Source: Streptococcus halichoeri
GTDB lineage: Bacteria; Bacillota; Bacilli; Lactobacillales; Streptococcaceae
Assembly: GCF_009870755.1 (NCBI RefSeq)
Contig: NZ_WLZU01000014.1
Location: forward strand, 1 to 51,738
DNA: 51,738 bases
Direction of reading: 5' to 3'
Part shown: positions 22,213 through 31,106 of the stretch, in pieces
Layout of the letters: each line of letters starts with the position of its first letter
Numbering within the stretch: position 1 is the first letter of the stretch
Made by a program: the position numbers and the translations under genes
The notes under the pieces: generated by a model
The model's database searches: none
The model's input: only the letters and a program-made list of their open reading frames with translations
Told to the model about the DNA's origin: nothing

Positions 22213-23259
22213 TTAGGGCTTGATGCCTAGCATGGGGCTTTGGAGGTAGGCGTCGACCAGTCGCTCTGTGGCCTGGACCGAGTCCGTGTGTGTCCGCTCA
22301 TAGGAGTGGCTGGACTCTATTCCTGCACCCAGAAGGGCATGGCGGACTTCGGCACCTGCGCGCATTGCGGCTGAAGCGTCTGAGCCGTAGTAAGGATAGA
22401 TGTCTAGCTTATAGGGAATCGCTTGCGCCTGAGCCAGCGCCACCAGATGCTGGCGTAGGTCATAGTGGTAGGGGCCAGAGGCATCTTTGACACAGATGGA
22501 GACGGTGTATTCATCTGTGGCTTGGTCATCACCCATAGCTCCCATGTCCACTGCCAAGTATTCAAGGGTTTGCGGCGGCAGACTCGAATTAGCCCCGTGT
22601 CCGACTTCTTCGAAGGCGGAAAAGTAAAAGTGGGTCGTATAAGGCAGGGTGATCTGCTTGGTCTTGTAGTCTTGTAAGAGTTTCATCAAGATAGCAGCAG
22701 AGACCTTATCATCTAAGTGCCGGGACTTGATAAAGCCGGTCTCAGTCACCACCACCCGTGGATCAAAGGAAATAAAATCTCCAACCTCGATGCCTAGAGC
22801 GGCTGTTTCTTCTGCTGTTGTGACCTTTTCATCTAGCCGCACTTCCATGTTGGCCTGATTGCGCTCAGCTGTACCGGCATCCTTGTAGACATGCACGGAG
22901 GTTTGATGCATGAGGATGGTGCCAGAAATCTCCTGGCCGGTCTTAGCCACATGCACAGTGCAGTTTTCACCTTCAATGGCATTGTAAACAAAGCCACCCA
23001 CCAAGTCCAGCTTGAGTCGGCCGTCAGGCTTGATCGCTCGCACCATGGCACCCAGCGTATCCAGATGCGCCGTTACCACCCGCTGGTGCTGGTCGTCTTG
23101 CCCTTGCACTGTAACCATCAAGCCGCCCTTGGCCGTCAAAATCGGCTCATAGCCAAAGCTCCGTAGCTCTGATGCCACATATTGCATAATCTTGGCCGTA
23201 AAGCCTGTCGGCGAGGGGATATTAGCTAAGCTAGTAATATAAGAAACCGTTGTTTGCAT
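22213..23259 (-). CDS. M42 family metallopeptidase (glutamyl aminopeptidase-like)
   Basis: A 348-residue cytoplasmic dinuclear-metal aminopeptidase. Metal ligands and catalytic residues can be placed: His65 and Asp67 in VVTAHLDTLG, Asp in SRHLDDKVSA, the Glu pair in FSAFEEVGHG, Asp in YLAVDMGAMG and a C-terminal His in SYERTHTDS. Such enzymes form large tetrahedral complexes and trim peptides during amino-acid recovery. Substrate preference (Glu/Asp or otherwise) cannot be read here. GGAG precedes the ATG. It stands alone between the secreted-protein cluster and nrdI, with a terminator right after its stop. Confidence 0.93.
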   Translation of the reverse strand: MQTTVSYITSLANIPSPTGFTAKIMQYVASELRSFGYEPILTAKGGLMVTVQGQDDQHQRVVTAHLDTLGAMVRAIKPDGRLKLDLVGGFVYNAIEGENCTVHVAKTGQEISGTILMHQTSVHVYKDAGTAERNQANMEVRLDEKVTTAEETAALGIEVGDFISFDPRVVVTETGFIKSRHLDDKVSAAILMKLLQDYKTKQITLPYTTHFYFSAFEEVGHGANSSLPPQTLEYLAVDMGAMGDDQATDEYTVSICVKDASGPYHYDLRQHLVALAQAQAIPYKLDIYPYYGSDASAAMRAGAEVRHALLGAGIESSHSYERTHTDSVQATERLVDAYLQSPMLGIKP

Positions 23260-23365
23260 GCGAACTCCAATCTACACAAAAGTTTTCCTTATCATTATAG
23301 CATGGTTAATAGTAGAACTAAACCCTCACTGACCCTAGGCTAGCAAGATCTTAGAGTGACTAGGG

Positions 23366-23830
23366 CTAACTGTGGGCGCTGATGAATCGGTCTTGCTCTG
23401 CCAATATCACCGCTGCTAAACGTTCAATATCAGCTGAGGTTCCCCGCATCTCAAAATCCCCAAGCATAGGAAACCCAAAGCGTTGATGGTATTGCTTGGC
23501 TGTTAAGCAATATTGGTGGTTGAAATTGCGATTGCCTGAACCGATAATGCCAAAACACCGCTTGGCATTGTCGTGGGCTGCGATGAAGTCGCCAAGCGGC
23601 GTTGTCAGAATTTCCACATCGCCAGAATCCAGGCCGTTGCCGCCTTCGAGATAGGTGGGTAAAATCGCTACAAAGGGCTCGGTCACCTTGAAAGTCTGGT
23701 GATTTAAGGTTTTAATATTGATGGCCCTGGTCTCAACGCCATATGTTTGCTTGAGATAGTCTGTTAGCCGGTTAACAAAACTCAGCGTGTTGCCACTGAG
23801 GCTAATAAATACAATCGTTACTCTTGACAT
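23366..23830 (-). CDS. nrdI: NrdI-like flavodoxin
   Basis: A 154-residue flavodoxin-fold protein of the NrdI family. The FMN-phosphate loop is [12 protein letters not shown] near residue 8, and the later [15 protein letters not shown] segment is typical. NrdI proteins activate the manganese cofactor of class Ib ribonucleotide reductase. No nrdE, nrdF or nrdH is adjacent, so this is a stand-alone copy, as seen near relA in related streptococci. AGGAGG precedes the ATG. The possibility that it serves another redox partner remains. Confidence 0.88.
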   Translation of the reverse strand: MSRVTIVFISLSGNTLSFVNRLTDYLKQTYGVETRAINIKTLNHQTFKVTEPFVAILPTYLEGGNGLDSGDVEILTTPLGDFIAAHDNAKRCFGIIGSGNRNFNHQYCLTAKQYHQRFGFPMLGDFEMRGTSADIERLAAVILAEQDRFISAHS

Positions 23831-24076
23831 GTGGCCTCCTATTACTATATCTTGTTGTTAACTTACAGTTTAGCACAATATATAGGGCTTAACAAGGCTG
23901 AGCTAGGCTGTATCTCATAGCTCTAGGACCCTGAGGATGTGAGCTAGGCCTTAGAGCTAGCTTTGCGATGAAACAAAACAGGCCCCGTAGGGGAGGAACC
24001 CCACATAAAAGAAATGTCCTTTTGCTTTTGCAGTGAAAGTGTTAAAATAGGAGAAAGTATTTTTAATGAGGAAAAC

Positions 24077-26296
24077 ATGGTTAAAGAGATTAACTTAACA
24101 GGTGAAGACGTCATTGCGATGACGGCCAAGTACATGAGTGAAAGCGATGTGGCCTTGGTTCAGTTTGCCTTAAACTACGCGACGGCTGCCCATTATTACC
24201 AAGTCCGTCAATCCGGTGAGCCCTATATCATCCACCCCATCCAGGTTGCCGGTATTTTGGCTGGCTTGCAGCTGGATGCTGTCACTGTTGTCTGTGGCTT
24301 TTTGCATGATGTGGTCGAAGACACCGACATTACCTTAGATAATATTGAGACCGACTTTGGCAAAGATGTGCGTGATATTGTAGATGGGGTTACCAAGCTT
24401 GGTAAGGTTGAGTATAAATCACATGAAGAACAGCTAGCTGAGAATCACCGCAAGATGCTCATGGCCATGTCTAAGGACATCCGGGTAATCTTGGTTAAAC
24501 TTGCTGATCGCTTGCATAATATGCGCACGCTGAAGCATCTGCGCAAGGATAAAAAAGAGCGCATTTCACGTGAGACCATGGAGATTTATGCTCCTTTGGC
24601 CCATCGCTTGGGGATTAGTCGCATTAAGTGGGAGCTAGAAGACTTGGCCTTTCGTTACCTCAACGAGACCGAATTTTACAAGATTTCCCATATGATGCGG
24701 GAAAAACGCCGCGAGCGTGAAGCCCTGGTAGATGAGATTGTCGCAAAGATCATCGCCTATACCAATGAACAAGGGCTTTATGGGGAAGTTTATGGCCGGC
24801 CCAAGCACATCTACTCCATCTACCGCAAGATGCGTGACAAGAAGAAGCGTTTTGACCAAATCTTTGACTTGATTGCCATTCGTTGTGTTATGGAAACGCA
24901 AAGCGATGTCTATGCCATGGTTGGCTACATCCACGAATTGTGGCGGCCCATGCCTGGCCGCTTTAAAGACTACATTGCTGCTCCAAAAGCCAATGGCTAT
25001 CAGTCCATCCACACCACAGTCTATGGGCCCACAGGTCCTATTGAGATCCAGATCAGAACGCAGGAAATGCACCGCGTGGCTGAATACGGGGTAGCAGCCC
25101 ACTGGGCCTACAAAAAGGGCATGAAGGGCAAGGTTAGCCCGCTTGACCAAAAGGTCGGCATGAACTGGATCAATGAACTAGTCGAGCTGCAGGATGCCTC
25201 CAATGGCAATGCTAAAAACTTTGTGGATGCGGTCAAGGAGGAAATCTTCTCTGAACGCATCTATGTCTTTACACCTACAGGCGCTGTTCAGGAATTGCCC
25301 AAAGACTCAGGCCCGATTGATTTTGCCTATGCCATCCACACCCAGGTGGGCGAAAAAGCTGTGGGCGCCAAGGTTAATGGCCGGATGGTGCCGCTCACAG
25401 CTAAGCTAAAGACCGGCGATGTGGTTGAGATTGTGACCAACCACAACTCCTTTGGCCCTAGTCGGGACTGGATTAAGCTGGTTCGGACCAACAAGGCCCG
25501 CAATCGCATTCGACAGTTCTTTAAAAATCAGGACAAGGAATTGTCCATCAATAAAGGGCGCGAGCTCTTGGTCAGCTATTTTCAAGAGCAGGGCTATATT
25601 CCTAATAAATACTTAGATAAGAAAAGGATCGAAGAAGTCCTACCAAGGCTCAGTGTCAAAAGCGAAGAGGCCCTCTATGCTGCCGTTGGTTTTGGTGACA
25701 TTAGTGCGATTGCGGTCTTTAATAAATTAACCGAAAAAGAACGCCGCGAAGAAGAGCGGGCAAAGGCAAAGGCTGAGGCCGAGGAATTAGTCAATGGCGG
25801 GGGTGTTGTCCAGCATAATCGCGATGTGCTTAAGGTCCGTAGCGAAAATGGCGTCATCATCCAGGGGGCGACTGGCTTACTGATGCGGATTGCCAAATGC
25901 TGTAATCCAGTGCCTGGTGACCCGATTGAAGGCTATATTACCAAGGGTCGTGGCATTGCCATCCACCGTGCTGACTGCCATAATATCAAGTCGCAAGAAG
26001 GCTATGAGCAGCGCTTGATTGACGTCGAATGGGACATGGCCCATTCGAGCCAGGAATACCAAGCTGAGATTGACATTTACGGCCTAAATCGCAGTGGCCT
26101 TCTCAATGATGTCTTGCAGATCCTCTCTAATTCAACCAAGAGCATCTCGACCCTTAATGCCCAGCCATCCAAAGACATGAAGTTTGCGAATATCCATGTC
26201 AGCTTTGGCATTCCCAACCTAGCTCATCTCACTACCGTCGTCGAAAAAATCAAAGCTGTACCCGACGTTTATAACGTTAAGCGCACCAACGGCTAG
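24077..26296 (+). CDS. relA: Bifunctional (p)ppGpp synthetase/hydrolase RelA (Rsh)
   Basis: A 739-residue long RelA-SpoT homologue that makes and degrades (p)ppGpp in the stringent response. Domains in order are: HD hydrolase with FLHDVVEDTD (77-84 region), synthetase with the YRKMRDK and PKANGYQSIHTTV stretches, TGS domain starting around YVFTPTGAVQELP, a zinc-finger-like CCNPVPGDPI region, and a C-terminal ACT domain. The hydrolase motif is intact, so both activities are expected. The frame is open 21 codons upstream, but the ATG at 24077 has GAGG at good spacing and gives the normal streptococcal length. An extended -10-like TGTTAAAAT lies upstream. It is followed by dtd after 15 bases. 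Confidence 0.97.
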   Translation: MVKEINLTGEDVIAMTAKYMSESDVALVQFALNYATAAHYYQVRQSGEPYIIHPIQVAGILAGLQLDAVTVVCGFLHDVVEDTDITLDNIETDFGKDVRDIVDGVTKLGKVEYKSHEEQLAENHRKMLMAMSKDIRVILVKLADRLHNMRTLKHLRKDKKERISRETMEIYAPLAHRLGISRIKWELEDLAFRYLNETEFYKISHMMREKRREREALVDEIVAKIIAYTNEQGLYGEVYGRPKHIYSIYRKMRDKKKRFDQIFDLIAIRCVMETQSDVYAMVGYIHELWRPMPGRFKDYIAAPKANGYQSIHTTVYGPTGPIEIQIRTQEMHRVAEYGVAAHWAYKKGMKGKVSPLDQKVGMNWINELVELQDASNGNAKNFVDAVKEEIFSERIYVFTPTGAVQELPKDSGPIDFAYAIHTQVGEKAVGAKVNGRMVPLTAKLKTGDVVEIVTNHNSFGPSRDWIKLVRTNKARNRIRQFFKNQDKELSINKGRELLVSYFQEQGYIPNKYLDKKRIEEVLPRLSVKSEEALYAAVGFGDISAIAVFNKLTEKERREEERAKAKAEAEELVNGGGVVQHNRDVLKVRSENGVIIQGATGLLMRIAKCCNPVPGDPIEGYITKGRGIAIHRADCHNIKSQEGYEQRLIDVEWDMAHSSQEYQAEIDIYGLNRSGLLNDVLQILSNSTKSISTLNAQPSKDMKFANIHVSFGIPNLAHLTTVVEKIKAVPDVYNVKRTNG

Positions 26297-26311
26297 ACGA
26301 GGAGGTTAACC

Positions 26312-26755
26312 ATGAAGATTATTATCCAACGCGTCAGCCAGGCCAGTGTTACCATTGACGGAAAAATCGCTGGCGCTATTGATAGGGGCTTACTCCTACT
26401 AGTCGGTGTCGATCCAGCAGATACAGCAGCCGATCTGGCTTACGCTGTCCGCAAGATTGTCCAGCTGCGGATCTTTGCCGACCAGACAGGAAAAATGAAC
26501 CTCTCCCTGCAAGACGTTGGCGGTGCTATTTTGTCGGTCTCGCAATTCACCCTGTTTGCTGACACCAAAAAGGGCAACCGGCCAGCCTTCAATGGCGGTG
26601 CAAGACCCGAGCTTGCGCGCAGGTACTATGAGGACTTGAACCAGGCCCTAAGCCACTACTGCCCGGTAGCGACCGGTGTCTTTGGCGCTGATATGCAGGT
26701 TAGTCTTGTCAATGACGGTCCAGTGACCATTGTCTTAGATACCAAAAACCCTTAG
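26312..26755 (+). CDS. dtd: D-aminoacyl-tRNA deacylase
   Basis: A 147-residue enzyme that removes D-amino acids from mischarged tRNA. The two hallmark motifs are present: [10 protein letters not shown] (about 76) and the cis-Pro loop [13 protein letters not shown] (about 91). The N-terminal [17 protein letters not shown] is also typical. The length is normal. GAGGAGG precedes the ATG, and it follows relA by 15 bases, the common relA-dtd operon. After it comes a 660-base region with IS remnants. Confidence 0.97.
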   Translation: MKIIIQRVSQASVTIDGKIAGAIDRGLLLLVGVDPADTAADLAYAVRKIVQLRIFADQTGKMNLSLQDVGGAILSVSQFTLFADTKKGNRPAFNGGARPELARRYYEDLNQALSHYCPVATGVFGADMQVSLVNDGPVTIVLDTKNP

Positions 26756-26856
26756 CAAGTCAAACTCCGGTAGAAAGTTGTCAAGGCTTATCTGGCAGGT
26801 TATGAGAAGTCATCCTAAGACTTCACATCATCAAAAAAGTAGCGGCATAAAAATCT

Positions 26857-26880
26857 GGCTCATTGTCAACTGTAGTGGGT
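26857..26880 (+). mobile_element. Remnant end of an ISL3-family insertion sequence
   Basis: This 24-base stretch starts GGCTC and ends CTGTAGTGGGT, the pattern I remember for ends of streptococcal ISL3-family elements such as IS1167. It is followed at 26898-26933 by a GAGAGG/CCTCTC inverted repeat of the kind seen just inside such ends. No transposase is recognisable to the right. The related end near 38.6 kb is joined to transposase sequence, which strengthens this call. Confidence 0.55.
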
Positions 26881-26889
26881 GACTGATAA

Positions 26890-26991
26890 CTAAGCGCGAG
26901 AGGAGACGTAACCCCCAAGACGGTCGACCTCTCAGACGTTAAATATGTTAATGACCCAGATGAAATTAGAGCATTCTTTGGTATCAACTAA
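26890..26991 (+). pseudogene. Orphan reading-frame tail
   Basis: An open frame without start codon ends at a TAA at 26989-26991 and reads ...VDLSDVKYVNDPDEIRAFF then GIN. The acidic, regular composition looks protein-like, but I do not recognise a family and the upstream part overlaps the IS-end inverted repeat. It may be chance. Confidence 0.25.
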
Positions 26992-27149
26992 TGAAAATAA
27001 AAGGTGTATCATTAACAAAATGACTAGGTAGTTTAAATTTAAGCAATGTAGAGCACGTTTTATCAACATTAATAACAAATTGAATTTCTCTTAACACCGC
27101 ATCCCCCTATTGGCGCCCCCACGCAATCATGAGATAAGTTCTAATAAAA

Positions 27150-27183
27150 AAGCAACCGCTCAGTTAATTCTGGGTGGTTGCTT
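27150..27183. terminator. Strong hairpin upstream of fabM
   Basis: AAGCAACCGCTCAG (27150-27163), loop TTAATT, CTGGGTGGTTGCTT (27170-27183): 14 pairs including wobbles. The T-run is on the minus strand (TTTTTTATTAG), so it would stop antisense transcription best, though it may also end dtd readthrough. Confidence 0.6.
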
Positions 27184-27310
27184 GCTTGCGACACTAACAC
27201 TGATAGCTGTTATTAAACGAGCTGTTGCTGCTAGGTAGGCATCATTTTCTGATGTTTTTTAAATATTGTCGCTTTATAATGATTTTTTTAAGAAAAAATT
27301 GTAGAAAAAC

Positions 27311-27366
27311 TTGCATTGTCTGGTAAACTGCGTTAAAATAATAACGGATAATTTGATTATCAAATT
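27311..27366 (+). promoter_or_regulatory. fabM promoter with FabT operator
   Basis: TTGCAT (27311-27316), a 17-base spacer and TAAAAT (27334-27339). The near-perfect palindrome AATTTGATTATCAAATT (27350-27366) starts just after the expected +1. It matches the TTTGA-N3-TCAAA operator bound by FabT in streptococci. A weaker second half-site (TATTTGACGATAAAAT) follows. Confidence 0.8.
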
Positions 27367-27419
27367 ATTTGACGATAAAATAATATAGAGAGGTATGGGA
27401 TTTAGACAAAGGACAAACA

Positions 27420-28214
27420 ATGACTAATGATTACATCACACTGGCTTTCCAAGAGGATGTGGCGACCCTAACCTTAAACCAGCCCGAGCGCTCCAATGGC
27501 TTTAATGTACCGATGTGCCAAGCCTTTCTAGCAGCCCTAGAGACAGTCAAAGAGACGGCTAACTGCCGCTTTCTCGTGATTCGGGCTAAAGGCAAGCTTT
27601 TTTCCATTGGTGGTGATTTAGCCACCATGCAAGAGGCAATAGACCAAGATGATATTTCCTCCTTGGTGACAATTGCTGAGCTGGTCCAAGAGATGAGTTT
27701 TGCCATTAAGCACTTGCCGTTGCCAGTTATCGTTTGCACCCATGGTGCCGTAGCCGGCGCAGCCTTTAATCTGGCACTTGCCGCTGACTTTTGCTTAGCT
27801 GCAGAGGGCAGCCGCTTTATCCAGGCCTTTGTCAATGTGGGCTTGGCCCCAGATGCCGGTGGGCTCTTTCTCTTAGCACGCGCTGTCGGCTTAAACAAAG
27901 CGCTGCAATTGGCCATGACCGGCGACGCTGTGACGGCCGAGCAGGCCAAGGAACTGGGCTTTGTCTATCAGACATTTCCCCCAGCAGACATGGACCGTGC
28001 CTTAGATCGGCTTTTGAAAAAGCTCCGCCGCGGCTCTAGTCACTCTTATCGCGCGATTAAGCAACTCATCTGGCAAAGCCTATTTACACACTGGGAAGCC
28101 TATGCCAAAGAAGAATTGCAGCAGCAAACAAGCTTAGCCTTTCAGCCGGACTTTCGTGAAGGGGTACAGGCTTTTACCGAACGCAGACGCCCCCGCTTTA
28201 CCAGCCTCCTTTGA
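27420..28214 (+). CDS. fabM: Trans-2, cis-3-decenoyl-ACP isomerase FabM
   Basis: A 264-residue crotonase-fold protein. In streptococci FabM isomerises trans-2- to cis-3-decenoyl-ACP and so starts unsaturated fatty acid synthesis. It has ARSFxxx-like LNQPERSNGFNVPM near residue 18, the oxyanion-hole stretch IGGDLATMQEA, and THGAVAGAAFNLALAADFCLA. Its position just before fabT and the FAS II cluster, with a FabT operator in its promoter, makes the FabM assignment much more likely than a general enoyl-CoA hydratase. No strong ribosome site is seen (AAAGGACAA precedes the ATG). The length is normal. Confidence 0.93.
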   Translation: MTNDYITLAFQEDVATLTLNQPERSNGFNVPMCQAFLAALETVKETANCRFLVIRAKGKLFSIGGDLATMQEAIDQDDISSLVTIAELVQEMSFAIKHLPLPVIVCTHGAVAGAAFNLALAADFCLAAEGSRFIQAFVNVGLAPDAGGLFLLARAVGLNKALQLAMTGDAVTAEQAKELGFVYQTFPPADMDRALDRLLKKLRRGSSHSYRAIKQLIWQSLFTHWEAYAKEELQQQTSLAFQPDFREGVQAFTERRRPRFTSLL

Positions 28215-28223
28215 GTTTTTATC

Positions 28224-28268
28224 TTGCAATATAGTTTGACCTTTGATACAATTCGACTATCAAAGCTT
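28224..28268 (+). promoter_or_regulatory. fabT promoter with operator-like inverted repeat
   Basis: TTGCAA (28224-28229), a 17-base spacer and TACAAT (28247-28252). An inverted repeat CTTTGATA and TATCAAAG, nine bases apart (28241-28265), overlaps the -10 and +1. The preceding AGTTTGACC adds another TTTGA half-site. This suggests autoregulation by FabT in addition to control from the fabM promoter. Confidence 0.7.
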
Positions 28269-28287
28269 ATTGTTAGGAGGTGTTAAA

Positions 28288-28722
28288 GTGGAGTATCAGC
28301 AAATTAATGAATATCTGGTTGCCATCTTTAACCGCATCCTAGTGATTGAGGAAATGAGTCTTAAGACCAGTCAATTCAAGGATATTTCGATTAAAGAAAT
28401 GCATACCATTGAGATTATTGGCAAATATCCCAAGGTGACGCCTAGTGATATTGCTAGGGAGTTAATGGTGACCCTAGGTACAGTAACAACAAGCCTTAAT
28501 AAATTAGAGAAAAAAGGTTATATTGAGCGAACCCGCTCAAGTGAGGACCGGCGAGTCGTTTATTTGCATTTAACCAAAAAAGGACGGCTGCTGGATCGCT
28601 TGCACGCTAAATTCCATAAAAATATGTTTTCGCGAATTGTCGCCGAAATGGACGACGATGCTACTAAAGCTATGGAAAGAGGCTTAAAAAACCTATATCA
28701 ATTTTTGGAGGATCTTGTCTAA
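28288..28722 (+). CDS. fabT: Fatty acid synthesis repressor FabT (MarR family)
   Basis: A 144-residue winged-helix repressor of the FAS II genes, which binds long-chain acyl-ACP as corepressor. The helix-turn-helix is visible in [22 protein letters not shown], here split: the recognition helix is [12 protein letters not shown]. The wing carries [19 protein letters not shown]. The start is a GTG at 28288 with AGGAGGTG just upstream; the frame is open further but that part overlaps the promoter. The length equals that of known streptococcal FabT. It overlaps fabH by one base pair set (TAATG). It controls the operators before fabM and fabK. Confidence 0.96.
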   Translation: MEYQQINEYLVAIFNRILVIEEMSLKTSQFKDISIKEMHTIEIIGKYPKVTPSDIARELMVTLGTVTTSLNKLEKKGYIERTRSSEDRRVVYLHLTKKGRLLDRLHAKFHKNMFSRIVAEMDDDATKAMERGLKNLYQFLEDLV

Positions 28723-29696
28723 TGCCTTATTCAAGGATTGGAGCTGTGGCACACTATGTTCCCAATCAAGTGGTGACCAACCATGATTTGGCTAAGATCA
28801 TGGACACAACAGACGACTGGATACGGTCAAGGACCGGCATTGAGGAGCGTCGTATAACCCAAACAGAAAACACCAGCGACTTAGCCATTGCTGTTGCTGA
28901 GAAACTTTTACAACAAGCACAGCTCGCCCCAGAGGCGATTGATTTTATCATTATCGCCACAATGTCCCCAGATGCTAGTATGCCATCAACGGCAGCTAAA
29001 GTCCAAGCTGGGATTGGAGCTAGCAAGGCTTTTGCCTTTGATATGACAGCTGCCTGCAGTGGCTTTGTTTTTGCCTTAGCCACGGCTGATAAGCTGATTC
29101 GATCAGGTGCTTACCAAAAAGGTCTGGTTATTGGTGCTGAGGTCACCTCAAAGATGTTGGACTGGACAGATCGCTCAACAGCTGTCTTGTTTGGTGACGG
29201 AGCAGGTGGTGTGCTGATCGAGCAAACGATGCGCCCGCACTTTTTGGCGGAATCCTTACATACTGATGGCTCAAGAGGCCACACCTTGACCTCGGGCGCA
29301 AGCCCGCTAGCGTCACCTTATTCACAAGGCCAGGCAAAAAAGACAGCTATCCAGATGGAGGGACGAGCGATCTTTGACTTTGCCGTCCGCGATGTTGCAA
29401 CAAGCATTGTCCAACTTATCGAGCAGTCGGGGCTTGATAAAAACCAACTGGACTATTTATTATTACATCAGGCAAACCAGCGCATTTTGGATAAAATGGC
29501 GCGCAAAATGAACCTACCTCGTGCCAAATTTTTAGAAAACATGATGCATTATGGCAACACTAGCGCTGCCAGCATTCCGATTCTGATGTCGGAAGCTTTT
29601 GAGCAGGGCCGCTTGACCTTAGATGGCAGCAAGCTTGTTTTGCTTTCTGGGTTTGGTGGAGGTTTGACATGGGGAACACTAATTGTTAAAATTTAG
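28722..29696 (+). CDS. fabH: 3-oxoacyl-ACP synthase III
   Basis: A 324-residue condensing enzyme that joins acetyl- or branched acyl-CoA with malonyl-ACP to begin each chain. The Cys-His-Asn triad is visible in [24 protein letters not shown] and [12 protein letters not shown]. The N-terminal [15 protein letters not shown] is a FabH hallmark. The start ATG overlaps the fabT stop, so the two are translationally coupled. It is followed by acpP after 62 bases. Confidence 0.97.
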   Translation: MPYSRIGAVAHYVPNQVVTNHDLAKIMDTTDDWIRSRTGIEERRITQTENTSDLAIAVAEKLLQQAQLAPEAIDFIIIATMSPDASMPSTAAKVQAGIGASKAFAFDMTAACSGFVFALATADKLIRSGAYQKGLVIGAEVTSKMLDWTDRSTAVLFGDGAGGVLIEQTMRPHFLAESLHTDGSRGHTLTSGASPLASPYSQGQAKKTAIQMEGRAIFDFAVRDVATSIVQLIEQSGLDKNQLDYLLLHQANQRILDKMARKMNLPRAKFLENMMHYGNTSAASIPILMSEAFEQGRLTLDGSKLVLLSGFGGGLTWGTLIVKI

Positions 29697-29758
29697 TTAG
29701 CTTGTGTACCAGACACAGTGATAAAACTATTACGTTACATTTTTTAAGGAGAAATAAA

Positions 29759-29983
29759 ATGGCAGTATTTGAGAAGGTACAAGAAATCATCGTTGAAGAA
29801 TTAGGAAAAGAACCAGAAGAAATCAAAATGGAAACGACTTTTGATGACCTTGATGCCGATTCTTTAGACGTTTTCCAAGTCATCTCTGAAATCGAAGATG
29901 CTTTTGACATCCAGATCGAGTCAGAAGAAGGCTTGAATACGGTAGGCGACCTTGTGGCTTACGTTGAAGAAAAAAACAAGTAA
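29759..29983 (+). CDS. acpP: Acyl carrier protein
   Basis: A 74-residue acidic four-helix protein that carries growing acyl chains. The phosphopantetheine site is Ser35 in [11 protein letters not shown]. The frame is open 19 codons upstream, but AAGGAGAAATAAA directly before the ATG at 29759 and the standard length fix the start. It is followed by a terminator and then a FabT operator before fabK, so fabM-fabT-fabH-acpP forms the first transcription block of the locus. Confidence 0.97.
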   Translation: MAVFEKVQEIIVEELGKEPEEIKMETTFDDLDADSLDVFQVISEIEDAFDIQIESEEGLNTVGDLVAYVEEKNK

Positions 29984-30022
29984 TCACATTTATAAACGAG
30001 AAAATAAGTCAATCTTAAAGAG

Positions 30023-30063
30023 AGAGTGAGATGACCAGACCTTGAGGATCTCACTCTTCTTTC
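30023..30063 (+). terminator. Terminator after acpP
   Basis: AGAGTGAGAT (30023-30032) pairs perfectly with ATCTCACTCT (30048-30057), followed by TCTTTCTT. It separates the first four genes from fabK onward. Confidence 0.8.
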
Positions 30064-30075
30064 TTGCTAAATTAG

Positions 30076-30090
30076 TTTGATTATCAAATT
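30076..30090 (+). promoter_or_regulatory. FabT operator upstream of fabK
   Basis: TTTGATTATCAAA at 30076-30088, the same core as in the fabM promoter, 38 bases before the fabK ATG. I do not see a textbook -35/-10 pair here, so the exact promoter is unclear. The operator position matches the second FabT-controlled promoter known in streptococci. Confidence 0.75.
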
Positions 30091-30125
30091 AAATTAGTCT
30101 TATTGCTAAATTATAGAAGGTAAAA

Positions 30126-31091
30126 ATGAAAACACGCATAACGCAATTACTGGGTATTGAGTATCCCATCTTTCAAGGAGGAATGGCTTGGGTAGCAGAT
30201 GGTGACTTGGCAGGAGCGGTCTCAAATGCTGGGGGACTAGGGATTATTGGTGGCGGTAATGCGCCAAAAGAAATTGTAAGAGCTAATATTCAACGCGTCA
30301 AGGCAATTACTGATCGGCCTTTTGGGGTTAATATTATGCTACTGTCTCCTTTTGTTGATGACATTGTTGACCTTGTGATTGAAGAAGGGGTCAAAGTGGT
30401 GACCACTGGAGCAGGAAATCCTGGCAAATATTTGGAGCGTTTCCACCAGGCTGGTATCGTTGTCATTCCAGTTGTACCAAGTGTGGCTCTAGCCAAACGT
30501 ATGGAAAAATTAGGCGTTGATGCGGTCATTGCAGAAGGGATGGAAGCAGGCGGCCACATTGGTAAATTGACAACCATGACACTTGTACGCCAAGTGGTCC
30601 AGGCCGTTTCTGTACCAGTTATTGCTGCTGGAGGTATTGCAGATGGAGCTGGCGCCGCTGCGGCATTCATGTTAGGAGCAGAGGCTGTCCAGCTAGGGAC
30701 ACGCTTTGTCGTGGCCACAGAATCCAACGCTCATCCTCAGTTTAAGCAGAAAATTCTCCAGGCTAAGGATATTGACTCAGTCGTATCAGCTCAGATTGTT
30801 GGGCATCCTGTTCGCTCTTTAAAAAATAAACTAACGACAGCTTATGCCAAATCTGAAAAAGAGTATTTAAAAGGCAACCAATCTGCTCAAGATATTGAAG
30901 CTATGGGCGCGGGGGCCTTACGGGCTGCGGTGGTTGATGGTGATGTGCAGCAGGGCTCCTTAATGGCCGGACAAATTGCTGGTCTGATTACCCAAGAAGC
31001 CAGCTGTCAGGCAATTATTGAAGAGATTATTGCTGAGGCAAAAGCTACTATTTGTCAGCAAGCTGAGCGCTGGCTGACTCAAGATATGTAG
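30126..31091 (+). CDS. fabK: Enoyl-ACP reductase II (FMN-dependent)
   Basis: A 321-residue TIM-barrel flavoprotein of the nitronate monooxygenase/FabK group. It carries out the last reduction of the elongation cycle in streptococci and is the triclosan-resistant alternative to FabI. Visible motifs are YPIFQGGMAWVADG at the start, GLGIIGGGNAP, FGVNIMLLSP, the EGMEAGGHIG stretch and PVIAAGGIADG near the phosphate site. The length is normal. AGAAGG precedes the ATG, and fabD follows after 15 bases. Confidence 0.96.
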   Translation: MKTRITQLLGIEYPIFQGGMAWVADGDLAGAVSNAGGLGIIGGGNAPKEIVRANIQRVKAITDRPFGVNIMLLSPFVDDIVDLVIEEGVKVVTTGAGNPGKYLERFHQAGIVVIPVVPSVALAKRMEKLGVDAVIAEGMEAGGHIGKLTTMTLVRQVVQAVSVPVIAAGGIADGAGAAAAFMLGAEAVQLGTRFVVATESNAHPQFKQKILQAKDIDSVVSAQIVGHPVRSLKNKLTTAYAKSEKEYLKGNQSAQDIEAMGAGALRAAVVDGDVQQGSLMAGQIAGLITQEASCQAIIEEIIAEAKATICQQAERWLTQDM

Positions 31092-31106
31092 GAGTGAGGT
31101 TTTAAA

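Larger units (their letters stand above)
26756..27333. other. Degenerate region between dtd and fabM
   Basis: It holds an ISL3-type terminal repeat, an adjacent inverted repeat, an orphan reading-frame tail ending at 26991, and a strong hairpin at 27150-27183. I see no complete gene. The region looks like decayed mobile DNA inserted between two conserved operons. Confidence 0.6.

Noticed and set aside
27000..27112. Minus-strand coding remnant of about 40 codons near 27.0-27.1 kb
   Set aside because: It is open but short, has no start signals, and shows no resemblance to a transposase or other family I know.
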